The notes under the pieces: generated by a model
What the model saw: the letters and a program-made list of their open reading frames with translations, nothing else
Told to the model about the DNA's origin: nothing
Database searches by the model: none
Assembly: GCF_002924445.1 (NCBI RefSeq)
Contig: NZ_PIGG01000033.1
Span: 1 to 34,896, forward strand
Direction of reading: 5' to 3'
Source: Minwuia thermotolerans
GTDB lineage: Bacteria; Pseudomonadota; Alphaproteobacteria; Minwuiales; Minwuiaceae
Length of the DNA: 34,896 bases
Part shown: positions 8,196 to 16,324 of the stretch, piece by piece
Numbering within the stretch: position 1 is the first letter of the stretch
Layout of the letters: every line of letters begins with the position of its first letter
Translations under genes and position numbers: made by a program

Positions 8196-9770
8196 CTACT
8201 GCGCCGTCGGTTCCGCCGCTGGCCGAGTTTCAGACTCTTGCGCGCACAAGGCTTGCTGGCGTTCCTCCTCTTGCATGCACAAGGCGTGCTGGCGTTGCTC
8301 GAGGCGCGCGATCAGCCCCGTCAGTTCCATGACTCGGGCGCTGTGATCTTCGACCTGAAGAGACACGTTCCGGAGATCCCCCTGTGCTTGGGAGAGCGCC
8401 TGACGCTCCGCGGCGACTTCAGCTTGCAAGGAGCTTCGCTGCTCCCGCAAAGACTCGAGCGACTGCTGACGGCTCGCGATCTCGGCGGAGAGGAAGTCGG
8501 ATTCCGTCTGCAAATCCGCGAGACGCGCGTGGAGCGTCTCCTGGGCGCGGCGACTTTCCGCCTCCGCGGCGGCGGCCTGCGCCCGCGCACTCTCAGCCGC
8601 CTGCAACGCCTGCTCGGCCCTCGCGAGGGCCTCCTGGCGGGCCTGCAATTTGTCCTCGACCTGCTGCAACCGTCCTTGGGTCGCTTGAAGATCGGCGACC
8701 CGTTGCTGCAAACTGTTCTGTCGGCCGCTCAGCTCGCTCACCTCCGCGTTGATCATGTTTCGCTGCGAAACAGCCTGACCGAGCGCTTCCTCAGCGTGCT
8801 CAATCTCGGCCCGCAGGGCGTCTCGCTCGCTGCGCAGCTCGGCCAACGTCGCCTGAATCTGCTCGACGCGGTTCTCGTCCAGTTCAAGAGACTCGCTTGC
8901 GGCGTGCAGGTCGGCCACGCGCGCTTCCAGACGGTCCGCCTGCTCCTGCAAACGCTCGGCGCGTCGCACAGCCGCATCAGCCGCGTTCTTCGCCTCCGCG
9001 GCGCGTTGCTGCGCCGGTTGGAGAGCTTCGCGCGCCGCCTGCTGATCCGCCCGCAGACGTTCGAGCCTCGCATTCTCGCTCTTGATCGTGCGCTCCAAGG
9101 ACTGCCGCCGTCCTTCGGCCCCACCGACCTGCTCCTCGAGCTGGGCCAGCTGATTGCGCGCTTCCGAGGCCTGATCTTGCGCCTCGGCCAATCGCCCCTG
9201 CGCGGCTTCTCGATCTCGCGTCAAGCGCTCAACCGCCTGTGCCAGATCCGACCGCCGCGTCCCCAGATCCTCCATCTCTGATTGGAGGGAGTCGCGACGC
9301 CCCTCGGCCTCGCGGATCATATTGCGGATGCTGTTGAGCTCTAGCTGCGCCGCGTCCCGACGATCCCCGATATTCGCAAGCTCTTCCCGAGCTCGGTCCG
9401 CCCGGGCGACGGTGTCGCGCGCCTGCTCCAAGTCACTCGACATGCGGTCGCGTTTGCTTTCGAGGGCAGCGACTTTCGACTGAAGCTCGATGCGCCGCTC
9501 TTCCGACGCTGCGACGTATTGGGCAACAGTCGTCAGTTGCTGGCGCTGCTGCCCCAACCTCTCGTCGATCCGCGCCAGTTCCTGCTCCTTGACCCCCAAC
9601 TGGATCGCATTGGTCGCAACCGCGATCGACAGATAGATAAGCGCGAGCACGGCGACCGCCGCCGACACTGCCAAGGCGATCATCGCGCCGCGGCCCGTTC
9701 GAACAGGGTCTTGCTCTTGCAGCCGCTCCGCGTAGCTAGCGCCGGTCGATTTCTCGTCGGACTCGCTCAA
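8196..9770 (-). CDS. Membrane-anchored coiled-coil protein
   Basis: The protein has about 524 residues and is not assignable to a named enzyme family. After a polar N-terminus of about 26 residues there is one strong transmembrane helix (AMIALAVSAAVAVLALIYLS), then nearly the whole remainder is a coiled coil rich in Gln, Arg, Glu, Ala and Leu heptads. I chose the TTG at 9770 (GTG at 9773 is adjacent) because GGAGGGG lies six bases upstream; the longer frame back to 9911 would merely shadow the end of the helicase gene. With this start the gene overlaps the helicase by 35 bases, implying coupled translation. It may form filaments or a membrane scaffold with the coiled coil of the McrB-like protein; that interaction is inferred from shared architecture and operon position. 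Confidence 0.78.
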   Translation of the reverse strand: MSESDEKSTGASYAERLQEQDPVRTGRGAMIALAVSAAVAVLALIYLSIAVATNAIQLGVKEQELARIDERLGQQRQQLTTVAQYVAASEERRIELQSKVAALESKRDRMSSDLEQARDTVARADRAREELANIGDRRDAAQLELNSIRNMIREAEGRRDSLQSEMEDLGTRRSDLAQAVERLTRDREAAQGRLAEAQDQASEARNQLAQLEEQVGGAEGRRQSLERTIKSENARLERLRADQQAAREALQPAQQRAAEAKNAADAAVRRAERLQEQADRLEARVADLHAASESLELDENRVEQIQATLAELRSERDALRAEIEHAEEALGQAVSQRNMINAEVSELSGRQNSLQQRVADLQATQGRLQQVEDKLQARQEALARAEQALQAAESARAQAAAAEAESRRAQETLHARLADLQTESDFLSAEIASRQQSLESLREQRSSLQAEVAAERQALSQAQGDLRNVSLQVEDHSARVMELTGLIARLEQRQHALCMQEEERQQALCAQESETRPAAEPTAQ

Positions 9771-12700
9771 CACACCCCTCCATGTCGTCCCGTAGTTCGT
9801 AGACCCAGAACCTGAGAATTCTCCATCCGAGCCCGCGCAGCGTGTGGTCGCGCCACAAATCGCTCGACAACCGGTCACCATCTGCGTCGCGATGGTAAGC
9901 CTCGCCGTCAACCTCCAGATCGAGCATCAGCGGTGGATCGCGCGTCTCGTCCAGCACGGCCAAATCCAGGAACCGACCGCCAACCGGATATTGCGGAATC
10001 GCATCTACGCCTTCCTTGCGGAGCGCCTCATAGAAGCGTCGCTCCCAGACGCTGTCGAAGCGATCGTCCGAATCGCTGGTGTCGGTGCCGGCATTACGAT
10101 TGCGGGCACGTTTGACTCGGCGCGCCAAGGTTTCAACGTGCGGTATGCCACAGCTTTCAGCGAATCCAAGATCGCCGACGATGTGACATACGGCGCGCGC
10201 ACGAGAGACCGCGACGTTCAAAAGGCGCTTCTCTCGCCGGATGAAGCCAAGCGCCCCGGTCGGCATGTCAGCCGCCATACAGAGTGAGAGCAGCATCACG
10301 TCGCGCTCGTCCCCCTGGAACTTGTTCGCGGTAAAGACCTTGATCCGGTGGCGGTCGCGTGCCGCCTGCGGGATGGCGCGCGATAGGCGGGAACCTATTT
10401 CCTTCGCCTGGTAGTCGAAAAAGCTGACTACGCCGATCGTTCCCTCGTAGCCGGACTCGGTCAGCGTGCGCACCTCCGCGACCACCGCGTCGGCCTCCGC
10501 GGGCGAGGCGGCGGAGCCGGAGACGGTGTTGCTGCGGGCCCGAGATACGATGCCGCCGCGAACGTCCGTCCAATGCAAGCCGGGCGGCATGCCCTTCGGA
10601 ACCTTCAGGCTATTCCGATCGGTAAAGGCGTGCAGGCGCCTACCGTAAAAGGCCTCGTTGATGTAGCCGACGATGTCGGGGTGGCAGCGGAAATGCTCGG
10701 TCAGCATGAAGCGCCGCGCCTCCGGCGTGGACGCTGCCAAATCGAACAACGTCGTGCGCCCCTGGGCGAAGCGACCGACGCCCGAACGATAGAGCCCGTG
10801 GGTCTCCAGCAGCGCCCGTTCTTCGCGAGCATCCAGATTGCTGATCATCGACAACTGATTGGGATCGCCGACGATCACCGCCTTCTTGGCGCGATAGAGC
10901 AAGGGGACCGCGGAGGCGATGTCGGTCTGCGCCGCTTCGTCGAAGACGACGTAGTCAAACAGACCGGCCTCCAGCGGGATGCGCGATCCGGCCGCAAGTG
11001 TCGTGACGGCCCAGACCGGCTGATGTGCCAGGACGATTTTTTGAGCCTTGGCTGGCAGGCTTCGATTGCCGCCTAGGGCGGCCTCCGCCTGAAGATCGGT
11101 CAGGGTCTGCCGGTCTTCCGCCGACAGCGCCTCCAGCCGGTCCAGCATATCGGGGGCGAGCTTGACCGCCAGCCGCTGGATCTCACGCGACAGCTCGACG
11201 GGATCGTCCGTCTGCGCCTGCGCCTCCGCGCGGCGCTGACGCAAAGTGTTTTCCGCTTGCTCGACTGCAGTCTGCGCCGAGCGTAACTCCGCTTCGGCCC
11301 GCACCAAAGCGTGGCGTGTCCCGATTTCCTGCCGCGTGCCTCGCCCGAGCTTGGCGAGAAGCCAGTCGAAGAGGAGCGGAAGCCAGGAGCGCTTCTCGGC
11401 CTCCGCCGTCAGCCCTTTGCGGCGCGCCGCCTCACGCGTCCGCTCGAGCAGGTCCTGCGCCGCCTCCAGCGCCAATCGCGCGCCGGCCGCTTCGTTCGTC
11501 GTCGCGGCCACCGCCCGGTGGGCGTCGATGATGTGCCAGCGCCGCCTCTCCAGATCGTGGACGGCGCGCAAGCGCTCTTCAAATCGATGCTCGGAGGAGT
11601 TCACGTCGCCACGGGCGAGAAGCCCCTTCAGCGCATCTCGAAAGTTGAAGCTGTCGCCGAGTTCAGGGGAGTTGGCGCGCACCATTAGGGTCCGCTCGCC
11701 GGTAAGGTCCTGAAGACGCTCCTGGACGGCGTCGAGAGCGCGATGCTGGCGCGCGGCGAACAGGACGCTCTTGCCTTCCAACACGGCGCTGAAGATCAGG
11801 CCGGCAATCACCTGCGACTTGCCGGTGCCAGGCGGCCCGGTGACGACGGTCAGAGGGCCTTCCAGGCCTGCGCGTGCGGCCAGCAGCTGCGATTCGCCTA
11901 GCTCGATCGGCGCGGCGACTGCGGGCGGCGGCTCGATTTCGGTTGGCGCTTCGTCGAACAGCGGGGCGAGCGCAGTCGGCCGCATCGTCTCGATCGGAAG
12001 GTCGACCAGCCGCTCGTAGTCCTTGATCGCGGACCGGACGTATTTTCCCGGCGCCTCGCAGGAGAGTGATAGGACGTTGTAGAGGCCTGTCTCCGGCTTG
12101 ATCGGGATGACGCGCTGAATGGCGCCCGGATCCATGGGGGCTCGCGCGGCCTTGTTGAGCGCTGATTCCAACCGCGCTGCAAAGGCCGGTGCTTCGAGAA
12201 AGGCGGCCTGCGGCGCTTCGTCTTCCTCGCCGAGGTCGAGATCCGGATCCTCATAAAGCAGATAGCCGCGCAGACGCGCCGGATCCCATTTGGCGAACCG
12301 CCCTTGGTCGCGCAGCCATTCGTAGTTCAGGTTCGGCGACGCCGCTGGGATCTCGAAGGATAGCCCCTCTTCGTTGAAGGTAAATCGGCAGGGATAGACC
12401 GCCGCCGGGCGCAGGAACGGGTCGGACTCCGGATCGCGCGGCGTCACCAGGAGATTGGGATAGCCCAGAAGAAGTTTGCCGCCGCTCGCCTTCGCCAAGG
12501 TCTCCTGAAACGGGCCAGGGACCGCAGCCCGCGCGATCCGAACCCGCCGCCCGCGCGCTTCCGTTGGCCACCAAGGGGCGTCCGGCTGAATCAGAACAAA
12601 GCTCTGATTAGCCTTGCCGAGGCTTTCGATCGGCGCACCACCATCGCTGGCCCGGAGGCAGGCCTGATAGTAGGACAGCAACTTGCGCAGTAGCGTCAGG

Positions 12701-13053
12701 CTAGGCCTCAGCGTCCCGTCCGGCAAGGTCTCAGACGGCGCGCCCGCCAAGTCGCCAACCACAACATGGGCGGGGATCGCGTGAATGCGATCGTGGCTGT
12801 CCGCTCCGCCGTATTGTAGAGTGGAGTGCTCGGCACCCGGCTGTTGACGCCTCAGAGTCCATTTTCGACCGCCGCCGAACTCGGCGACGCCGCGGGCGCT
12901 CATCCCGCTCAGGGTGCGCACGATTTCATCCTTGCGCACGGACGCGCCCCCCGCCTGCAGCAAGGACCGTAGTCTTTCGACAGAGACACCGTCGCGCGCT
13001 CCAGAAAGCAGCCGGGCCAACTGCTCCTCAAGCGAAAACTCGCTGTGTGGCAT
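9736..13053 (-). CDS. SF1 (UPF1-like) helicase fused to a Vsr/MTES_1575-like endonuclease
   Basis: The protein has 1105 residues. The first 70 residues look like a winged-helix unit (VSVERLRSLLQAGGASVRKD). The SF1 helicase core carries Walker A VTGPPGTGKSQV near 405, an insert of about 200 helical residues, motif II VVFDEAAQTDIASAVPLL near 700, VIVGDPNQLSMIS, LTEHFRCHPDIV, FTANKFQGDERDVMLLSL and the motif VI region NVAVSRARAVCHIVGD near 950. The last 110 residues form a nuclease-like fold (SVWERRFYEAL, GRFLDLAV, LDLEVDGEAYHRDADGDRLS, GWRILRFWVYEL), as in the REase_MTES_1575/Vsr group, with acidic residues in place. It is the first gene of the five-gene operon, preceded by GAGGGG. A role in unwinding and cutting invading nucleic acid is the natural reading. 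Confidence 0.85.
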   Translation of the reverse strand: MPHSEFSLEEQLARLLSGARDGVSVERLRSLLQAGGASVRKDEIVRTLSGMSARGVAEFGGGRKWTLRRQQPGAEHSTLQYGGADSHDRIHAIPAHVVVGDLAGAPSETLPDGTLRPSLTLLRKLLSYYQACLRASDGGAPIESLGKANQSFVLIQPDAPWWPTEARGRRVRIARAAVPGPFQETLAKASGGKLLLGYPNLLVTPRDPESDPFLRPAAVYPCRFTFNEEGLSFEIPAASPNLNYEWLRDQGRFAKWDPARLRGYLLYEDPDLDLGEEDEAPQAAFLEAPAFAARLESALNKAARAPMDPGAIQRVIPIKPETGLYNVLSLSCEAPGKYVRSAIKDYERLVDLPIETMRPTALAPLFDEAPTEIEPPPAVAAPIELGESQLLAARAGLEGPLTVVTGPPGTGKSQVIAGLIFSAVLEGKSVLFAARQHRALDAVQERLQDLTGERTLMVRANSPELGDSFNFRDALKGLLARGDVNSSEHRFEERLRAVHDLERRRWHIIDAHRAVAATTNEAAGARLALEAAQDLLERTREAARRKGLTAEAEKRSWLPLLFDWLLAKLGRGTRQEIGTRHALVRAEAELRSAQTAVEQAENTLRQRRAEAQAQTDDPVELSREIQRLAVKLAPDMLDRLEALSAEDRQTLTDLQAEAALGGNRSLPAKAQKIVLAHQPVWAVTTLAAGSRIPLEAGLFDYVVFDEAAQTDIASAVPLLYRAKKAVIVGDPNQLSMISNLDAREERALLETHGLYRSGVGRFAQGRTTLFDLAASTPEARRFMLTEHFRCHPDIVGYINEAFYGRRLHAFTDRNSLKVPKGMPPGLHWTDVRGGIVSRARSNTVSGSAASPAEADAVVAEVRTLTESGYEGTIGVVSFFDYQAKEIGSRLSRAIPQAARDRHRIKVFTANKFQGDERDVMLLSLCMAADMPTGALGFIRREKRLLNVAVSRARAVCHIVGDLGFAESCGIPHVETLARRVKRARNRNAGTDTSDSDDRFDSVWERRFYEALRKEGVDAIPQYPVGGRFLDLAVLDETRDPPLMLDLEVDGEAYHRDADGDRLSSDLWRDHTLRGLGWRILRFWVYELRDDMEGCVERVRREIDRR

Positions 13054-13190
13054 CGCCCCTCGCGCTTCTCATGATCCAAAGCGATAGGCTACTGTCGGGC
13101 GTGCCGATGAGGCAATTGCAACCTGCGTGTTTCTGCCCCCGGAACCCAGCTGATGTAGCGCTTAGTCGTCTAAGTGTTTAGTCCCATGGT
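13054..13190. promoter_or_regulatory. Divergent promoter region between helicase operon and dehydrogenase
   Basis: The 137-base gap must start transcription of the leftward five-gene operon, and probably of the rightward dehydrogenase too. It contains a CTTAG/CTAAG inverted repeat (13161-13174) and a direct repeat TTAGTC at 13162-13167 and 13178-13183, 16 bases apart. On the minus strand a weak TTGCCT/TAGCCT pair with 18-base spacing can be proposed as a promoter. No regulator gene sits beside it. Confidence 0.4.
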
Positions 13191-14300
13191 GTGATGGTAG
13201 AATGCCGGCTGCCCATGGCGGGCGATATGTTGGAGCCGGATCCAGTGCCGAATGTCCTGACGCTTGTCCCGCTTTCCGATGCCGACCGGCGACGTATCGA
13301 GGCCGTCGATCCATCGGTCCATCTTGTCGACGCTGGCGGCTGGTTCGACGGCGAGTACCGCGAGACCTGGCCCCGATACGCGGTCGACCTCTATGTCGCG
13401 CCCGACAGTGCCGGCAAGGCCTCCCGCTCCGAACGCGATGCCTTGCTTGCCGAGGCCGAGATCGTTCTGGGTGGCTGGCCTTTCCCGCTCGATCTGCGTG
13501 CCCGGGCACCACGGCTCCGTTGGTTCCACCAGCGCCCGGCTGGGGCAAGCAATCTGCGGCTGGGCGACCTCTGGGCCAGTGACGTCGTCGTAACCACTTC
13601 CCGCGGCCTGGCCAACGCGCTGCCGGCCGCGGAGTATGTCGTCGGCGGCATCCTGCACTTCGCGAAGGCGTTCGATCGGGCGGCGACGGACCAGGCCAAC
13701 CGCCGCTTCGACCGTCACGCCTATCGACCATGGCTGCTGGCGGGCAAGACTGTCTGCATCGTCGGCACAGGCGGCATCGGCGCCGAGGCCGGTCGCCTGT
13801 GCGCCGCGCTTGGCATGCGCGTCGTGGGCACGCGGCACCGTCTGCCCGTAGACTCTCAGGACCGGCCCGAGGGCTTCGCCGAGATTGGCGGACCCGGTGA
13901 CCTTCACAGGCTGCTGGCGCAAAGTGATGCCGTGGCGATCTGCTGCCAGTGGACGCCCGAGACCACGCGCCTTATAGATGCGGCGGCGCTCGCGGCGATG
14001 AAGCAAGGCGGCATCGTTGTCAATGTCGCCCGAGGCGAAATCGTCGACGAGGACGCGCTGGTTCAGGCGCTCGATGCCGGACAGCTCGGCGGAGCCGTGC
14101 TCGACGTCTATGTTGGAGAGTTCGAGCATCCGCCGCCCGAACGGCTCTCGGGCCATCCGCGCATCCTTCTGACACCGCATACCTCGACCGGCAGCGATGT
14201 GAACCGCCACCGGTCGATCGACATCTTCTGCGAGAACCTCCGTGCATGGCTCGCCGGGCGCCCGCTTGCGAACGTCGTCGACTGGGATCAGGGCTATTAA
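13191..14300 (+). CDS. D-isomer-specific 2-hydroxyacid dehydrogenase (NAD-binding)
   Basis: The protein has about 369 residues, within the family range. It has a Rossmann fold with CIVGTGGIGAEAGRLCAALG near 188-207, then the C-terminal signature with catalytic Arg in NVARGEIVDEDALVQAL near 280, the catalytic Glu position in LDVYVGEF (Phe where Pro is usual) and the catalytic His in LLTPHTSTGS near 330. It should interconvert a 2-keto acid and a D-2-hydroxy acid with NAD(P)H in the cytoplasm; the substrate cannot be told. The start is uncertain: GTG 13191, ATG 13194, 13215 and 13227 are all in frame and none has a good ribosome site. It is the only plus-strand gene of the defence region, divergent from the helicase operon and converging on drmB. 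Whether it is metabolic cargo or contributes to defence is open. Confidence 0.85.
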   Translation: MMVECRLPMAGDMLEPDPVPNVLTLVPLSDADRRRIEAVDPSVHLVDAGGWFDGEYRETWPRYAVDLYVAPDSAGKASRSERDALLAEAEIVLGGWPFPLDLRARAPRLRWFHQRPAGASNLRLGDLWASDVVVTTSRGLANALPAAEYVVGGILHFAKAFDRAATDQANRRFDRHAYRPWLLAGKTVCIVGTGGIGAEAGRLCAALGMRVVGTRHRLPVDSQDRPEGFAEIGGPGDLHRLLAQSDAVAICCQWTPETTRLIDAAALAAMKQGGIVVNVARGEIVDEDALVQALDAGQLGGAVLDVYVGEFEHPPPERLSGHPRILLTPHTSTGSDVNRHRSIDIFCENLRAWLAGRPLANVVDWDQGY

Positions 14301-14382
14301 TCTGGCATGGATCTTGGCGGTCAAGCCGACGCGGCCGTATCAACAACGGTCGGGAGAGAACCAGACCCTCAACAGCGTTACC

Positions 14383-14413
14383 TATAAACGCGCACTCGAA
14401 GGGGAGCAGATCA
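14383..14413. repeat. 31-bp imperfect direct repeat, left copy (flanks the DISARM operon)
   Basis: The sequence beginning TATAAACGCG and ending GGGAGCAGATCA matches 28 of 31 bases at 27364-27394 in the same orientation. This copy ends six bases beyond the drmB stop codon. The two copies bracket the whole DISARM operon, suggesting the scars of an insertion event or of two copies of one insertion-sequence end. The origin of the repeat is not known to me. Confidence 0.7.
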
Positions 14414-14419
14414 TTTAAT

Positions 14420-16324
14420 TTACTCGACCAGCAACCTTCGATCGAGAAGCATATTGCGAAACTCACAGCTCGTTTCGGCGGTGAGCAGGCAGCCGTGACA
14501 GGCAGCGCCGTTTAGCATCGATCCGTCGAGAGAGGGGTCGGGGTCGCTGTCGCCGCAGATAGGATCGTTGGAGCAGAGCTCCTGCAGCGCGATGGCCCTG
14601 TGTATCAGATGAGAGAGGTTGGGCGCCTGCGCGACCAGGCCGCCCAGTGAGCCCTGAGTACCTGCCCCGGCGGTGTAGATGAGAATGCCGCATCGGATCG
14701 CCTTGTCGCTCCCCTTCACGCCGGGCAATGCATAGATCCGTTCCTTCAGCGAGGTCGACGGATAGCCGCAATCGAGAGCGATCTCATGCATCAGTGCATG
14801 CGACAGGCTATGGAGATAGACGTAGGCGGGGCCGGGGAAGGCCAGGGAGCTCTGAAACCGCTTCGTCCAGTCTTTATAGGCGCCCTGCATCTTGTCTATG
14901 CGGTCCGCGTGCTGCTTCTCGTCGAGCAGGTTTGCAAGCTGGCTCTCATCGAACTGGATGAATACGCCTTCGCCGCGCTGTTCGATCGCGGGCAGCCATT
15001 CCAGATCCGACCCCAACGGAGCGCCTTCGACGGCGAGGAGCACTTCTTCCAGGTCGCCATCGGCCTGCACGGGCGCTGGTTCAAGGCGCGTAAAGCCATA
15101 GAGACATTGCACCTCGCGAAGGCGGCGGACGGCGACGACGCTCTTGATCAGCTTCTCATGCGGCACGTGCGCACTGTCTCCGACGCGCCAGTCGGCGTCA
15201 GGGAGTGTTTCCGCGTAGAGCCTCGAATCAACCTGATCGCTGCCAATGAAGCGGTCACCGGATGAAAGGACATCGAATTCTTCGACCTTCGGGGAGACGC
15301 GTCCCGCGGAAGCCTTCCCGCCATCGGGCTTCGACTGATCGATGACGCGGCGGACGCGCTCAAAGACCTCTTCCTCGCTGTAGCCCCCGAATTCCCTGGC
15401 GAGCGGCTTGTCCGCCTTGAACACGATCTTCACTTCAGCCGGAGAATCCAGCGCGTCCAATCTGTCCAGATACTTACGGACCAGTTCGGTCAGGTGATCT
15501 TCGCTCGATGGCAGTGAAATCAATGACGCGAGCTGAGGGAAATAGGCATTGGTCGCGCCGCGGGTCAGAAAGCGGAGATTTTCGCTGCAATTGGCTGGCT
15601 GGTTGCCAGCGCCGAGCCAGGGCTGCCTACCCTGACATGTGCTGAGACGCCCAGGTGCGAACAGATCCTCAAGCTCAATGCTTTGGCCGCACTCACAGGT
15701 GATCCGGACGTCGCGCGGGTCTGCACTTGTGCCGTTGTCGATGAGCCACATCGGCGCTTTGCATGTCACGCCGCCGTGCACCAGCCAGCGCCAGTCGAGA
15801 TCCTGAAGATGCCCCTTCTTGCAGGCGCCCACGAAACGGATCGGTGAGACGTTCTGCGCCTTGCCGTCCCCCTTGTACTTGCCGCTTACCGGGTCGATCT
15901 CGCGCCAGGTTACCAGTCGCCGGCGGGAGCCAGCGGCTTCGTCGTCACTCTCCTTTGAGCTATCGGCGGTTGTGACAGATGTACCGCCAGCGCTTGTTGA
16001 AGCGCTTGCTGTCGGCCGCGGGTCGCAGACGAACCAGGTGGGGAAGATCAGCGCGGCTACGTCGCCGTCGTCTGACGCTCGCTGCTCATCAACCACGGGC
16101 GGCCGTTTGAGCGTCAGGTGCCGATCGTCGGGGAAGCGGCCGCTGGCCTTCAGTTCGCGGTCCATCAACTCCCGGAGCCGGGGTTCCGTCACCGTTTCGA
16201 GACGCGCAATGTTGTACCAAAGATCCAGCCCGCCAATGACAACGGACCGGTTGGGGAGGTCGACCATCGCGCCGGGGCCGAAGGTCGTGATCAGCTGGCT
16301 GAGCCGCAGGGCGTCCGTGCTCAT
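14420..16324 (-). CDS. drmB: DISARM protein DrmB (DUF1998 domain)
   Basis: The protein has 634 residues. In DISARM, DrmB acts with the helicase DrmA as the DNA-engaging core. The N-terminus LRLSQLITTFGPGAMVDLPN is typical of DrmB. A probable zinc region follows (GACKKGHLQDLDW near 165, ITCECGQS near 208, then a further Cys). The C-terminal DUF1998 part contains LHSLSHALMHEIALDCGYP near 510 and ends with a cysteine cluster (GAACHGCLLTAETSCEFRN, about 602-620). Its ATG overlaps the drmA stop (ATGA). In described class 1 loci drmC normally follows. Here the next thing downstream is a flanking repeat and an opposing dehydrogenase gene, so drmB is the last gene of this operon. Confidence 0.88.
   Translation of the reverse strand: MSTDALRLSQLITTFGPGAMVDLPNRSVVIGGLDLWYNIARLETVTEPRLRELMDRELKASGRFPDDRHLTLKRPPVVDEQRASDDGDVAALIFPTWFVCDPRPTASASTSAGGTSVTTADSSKESDDEAAGSRRRLVTWREIDPVSGKYKGDGKAQNVSPIRFVGACKKGHLQDLDWRWLVHGGVTCKAPMWLIDNGTSADPRDVRITCECGQSIELEDLFAPGRLSTCQGRQPWLGAGNQPANCSENLRFLTRGATNAYFPQLASLISLPSSEDHLTELVRKYLDRLDALDSPAEVKIVFKADKPLAREFGGYSEEEVFERVRRVIDQSKPDGGKASAGRVSPKVEEFDVLSSGDRFIGSDQVDSRLYAETLPDADWRVGDSAHVPHEKLIKSVVAVRRLREVQCLYGFTRLEPAPVQADGDLEEVLLAVEGAPLGSDLEWLPAIEQRGEGVFIQFDESQLANLLDEKQHADRIDKMQGAYKDWTKRFQSSLAFPGPAYVYLHSLSHALMHEIALDCGYPSTSLKERIYALPGVKGSDKAIRCGILIYTAGAGTQGSLGGLVAQAPNLSHLIHRAIALQELCSNDPICGDSDPDPSLDGSMLNGAACHGCLLTAETSCEFRNMLLDRRLLVE

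Noticed and set aside
13170-14324. Minus-strand frame of 384 codons opposite the dehydrogenase, which would fill the gap between the two defence operons
   Set aside because: The plus strand encodes a full set of dehydrogenase motifs; the minus frame has no recognisable domain and is not a drmC homologue.
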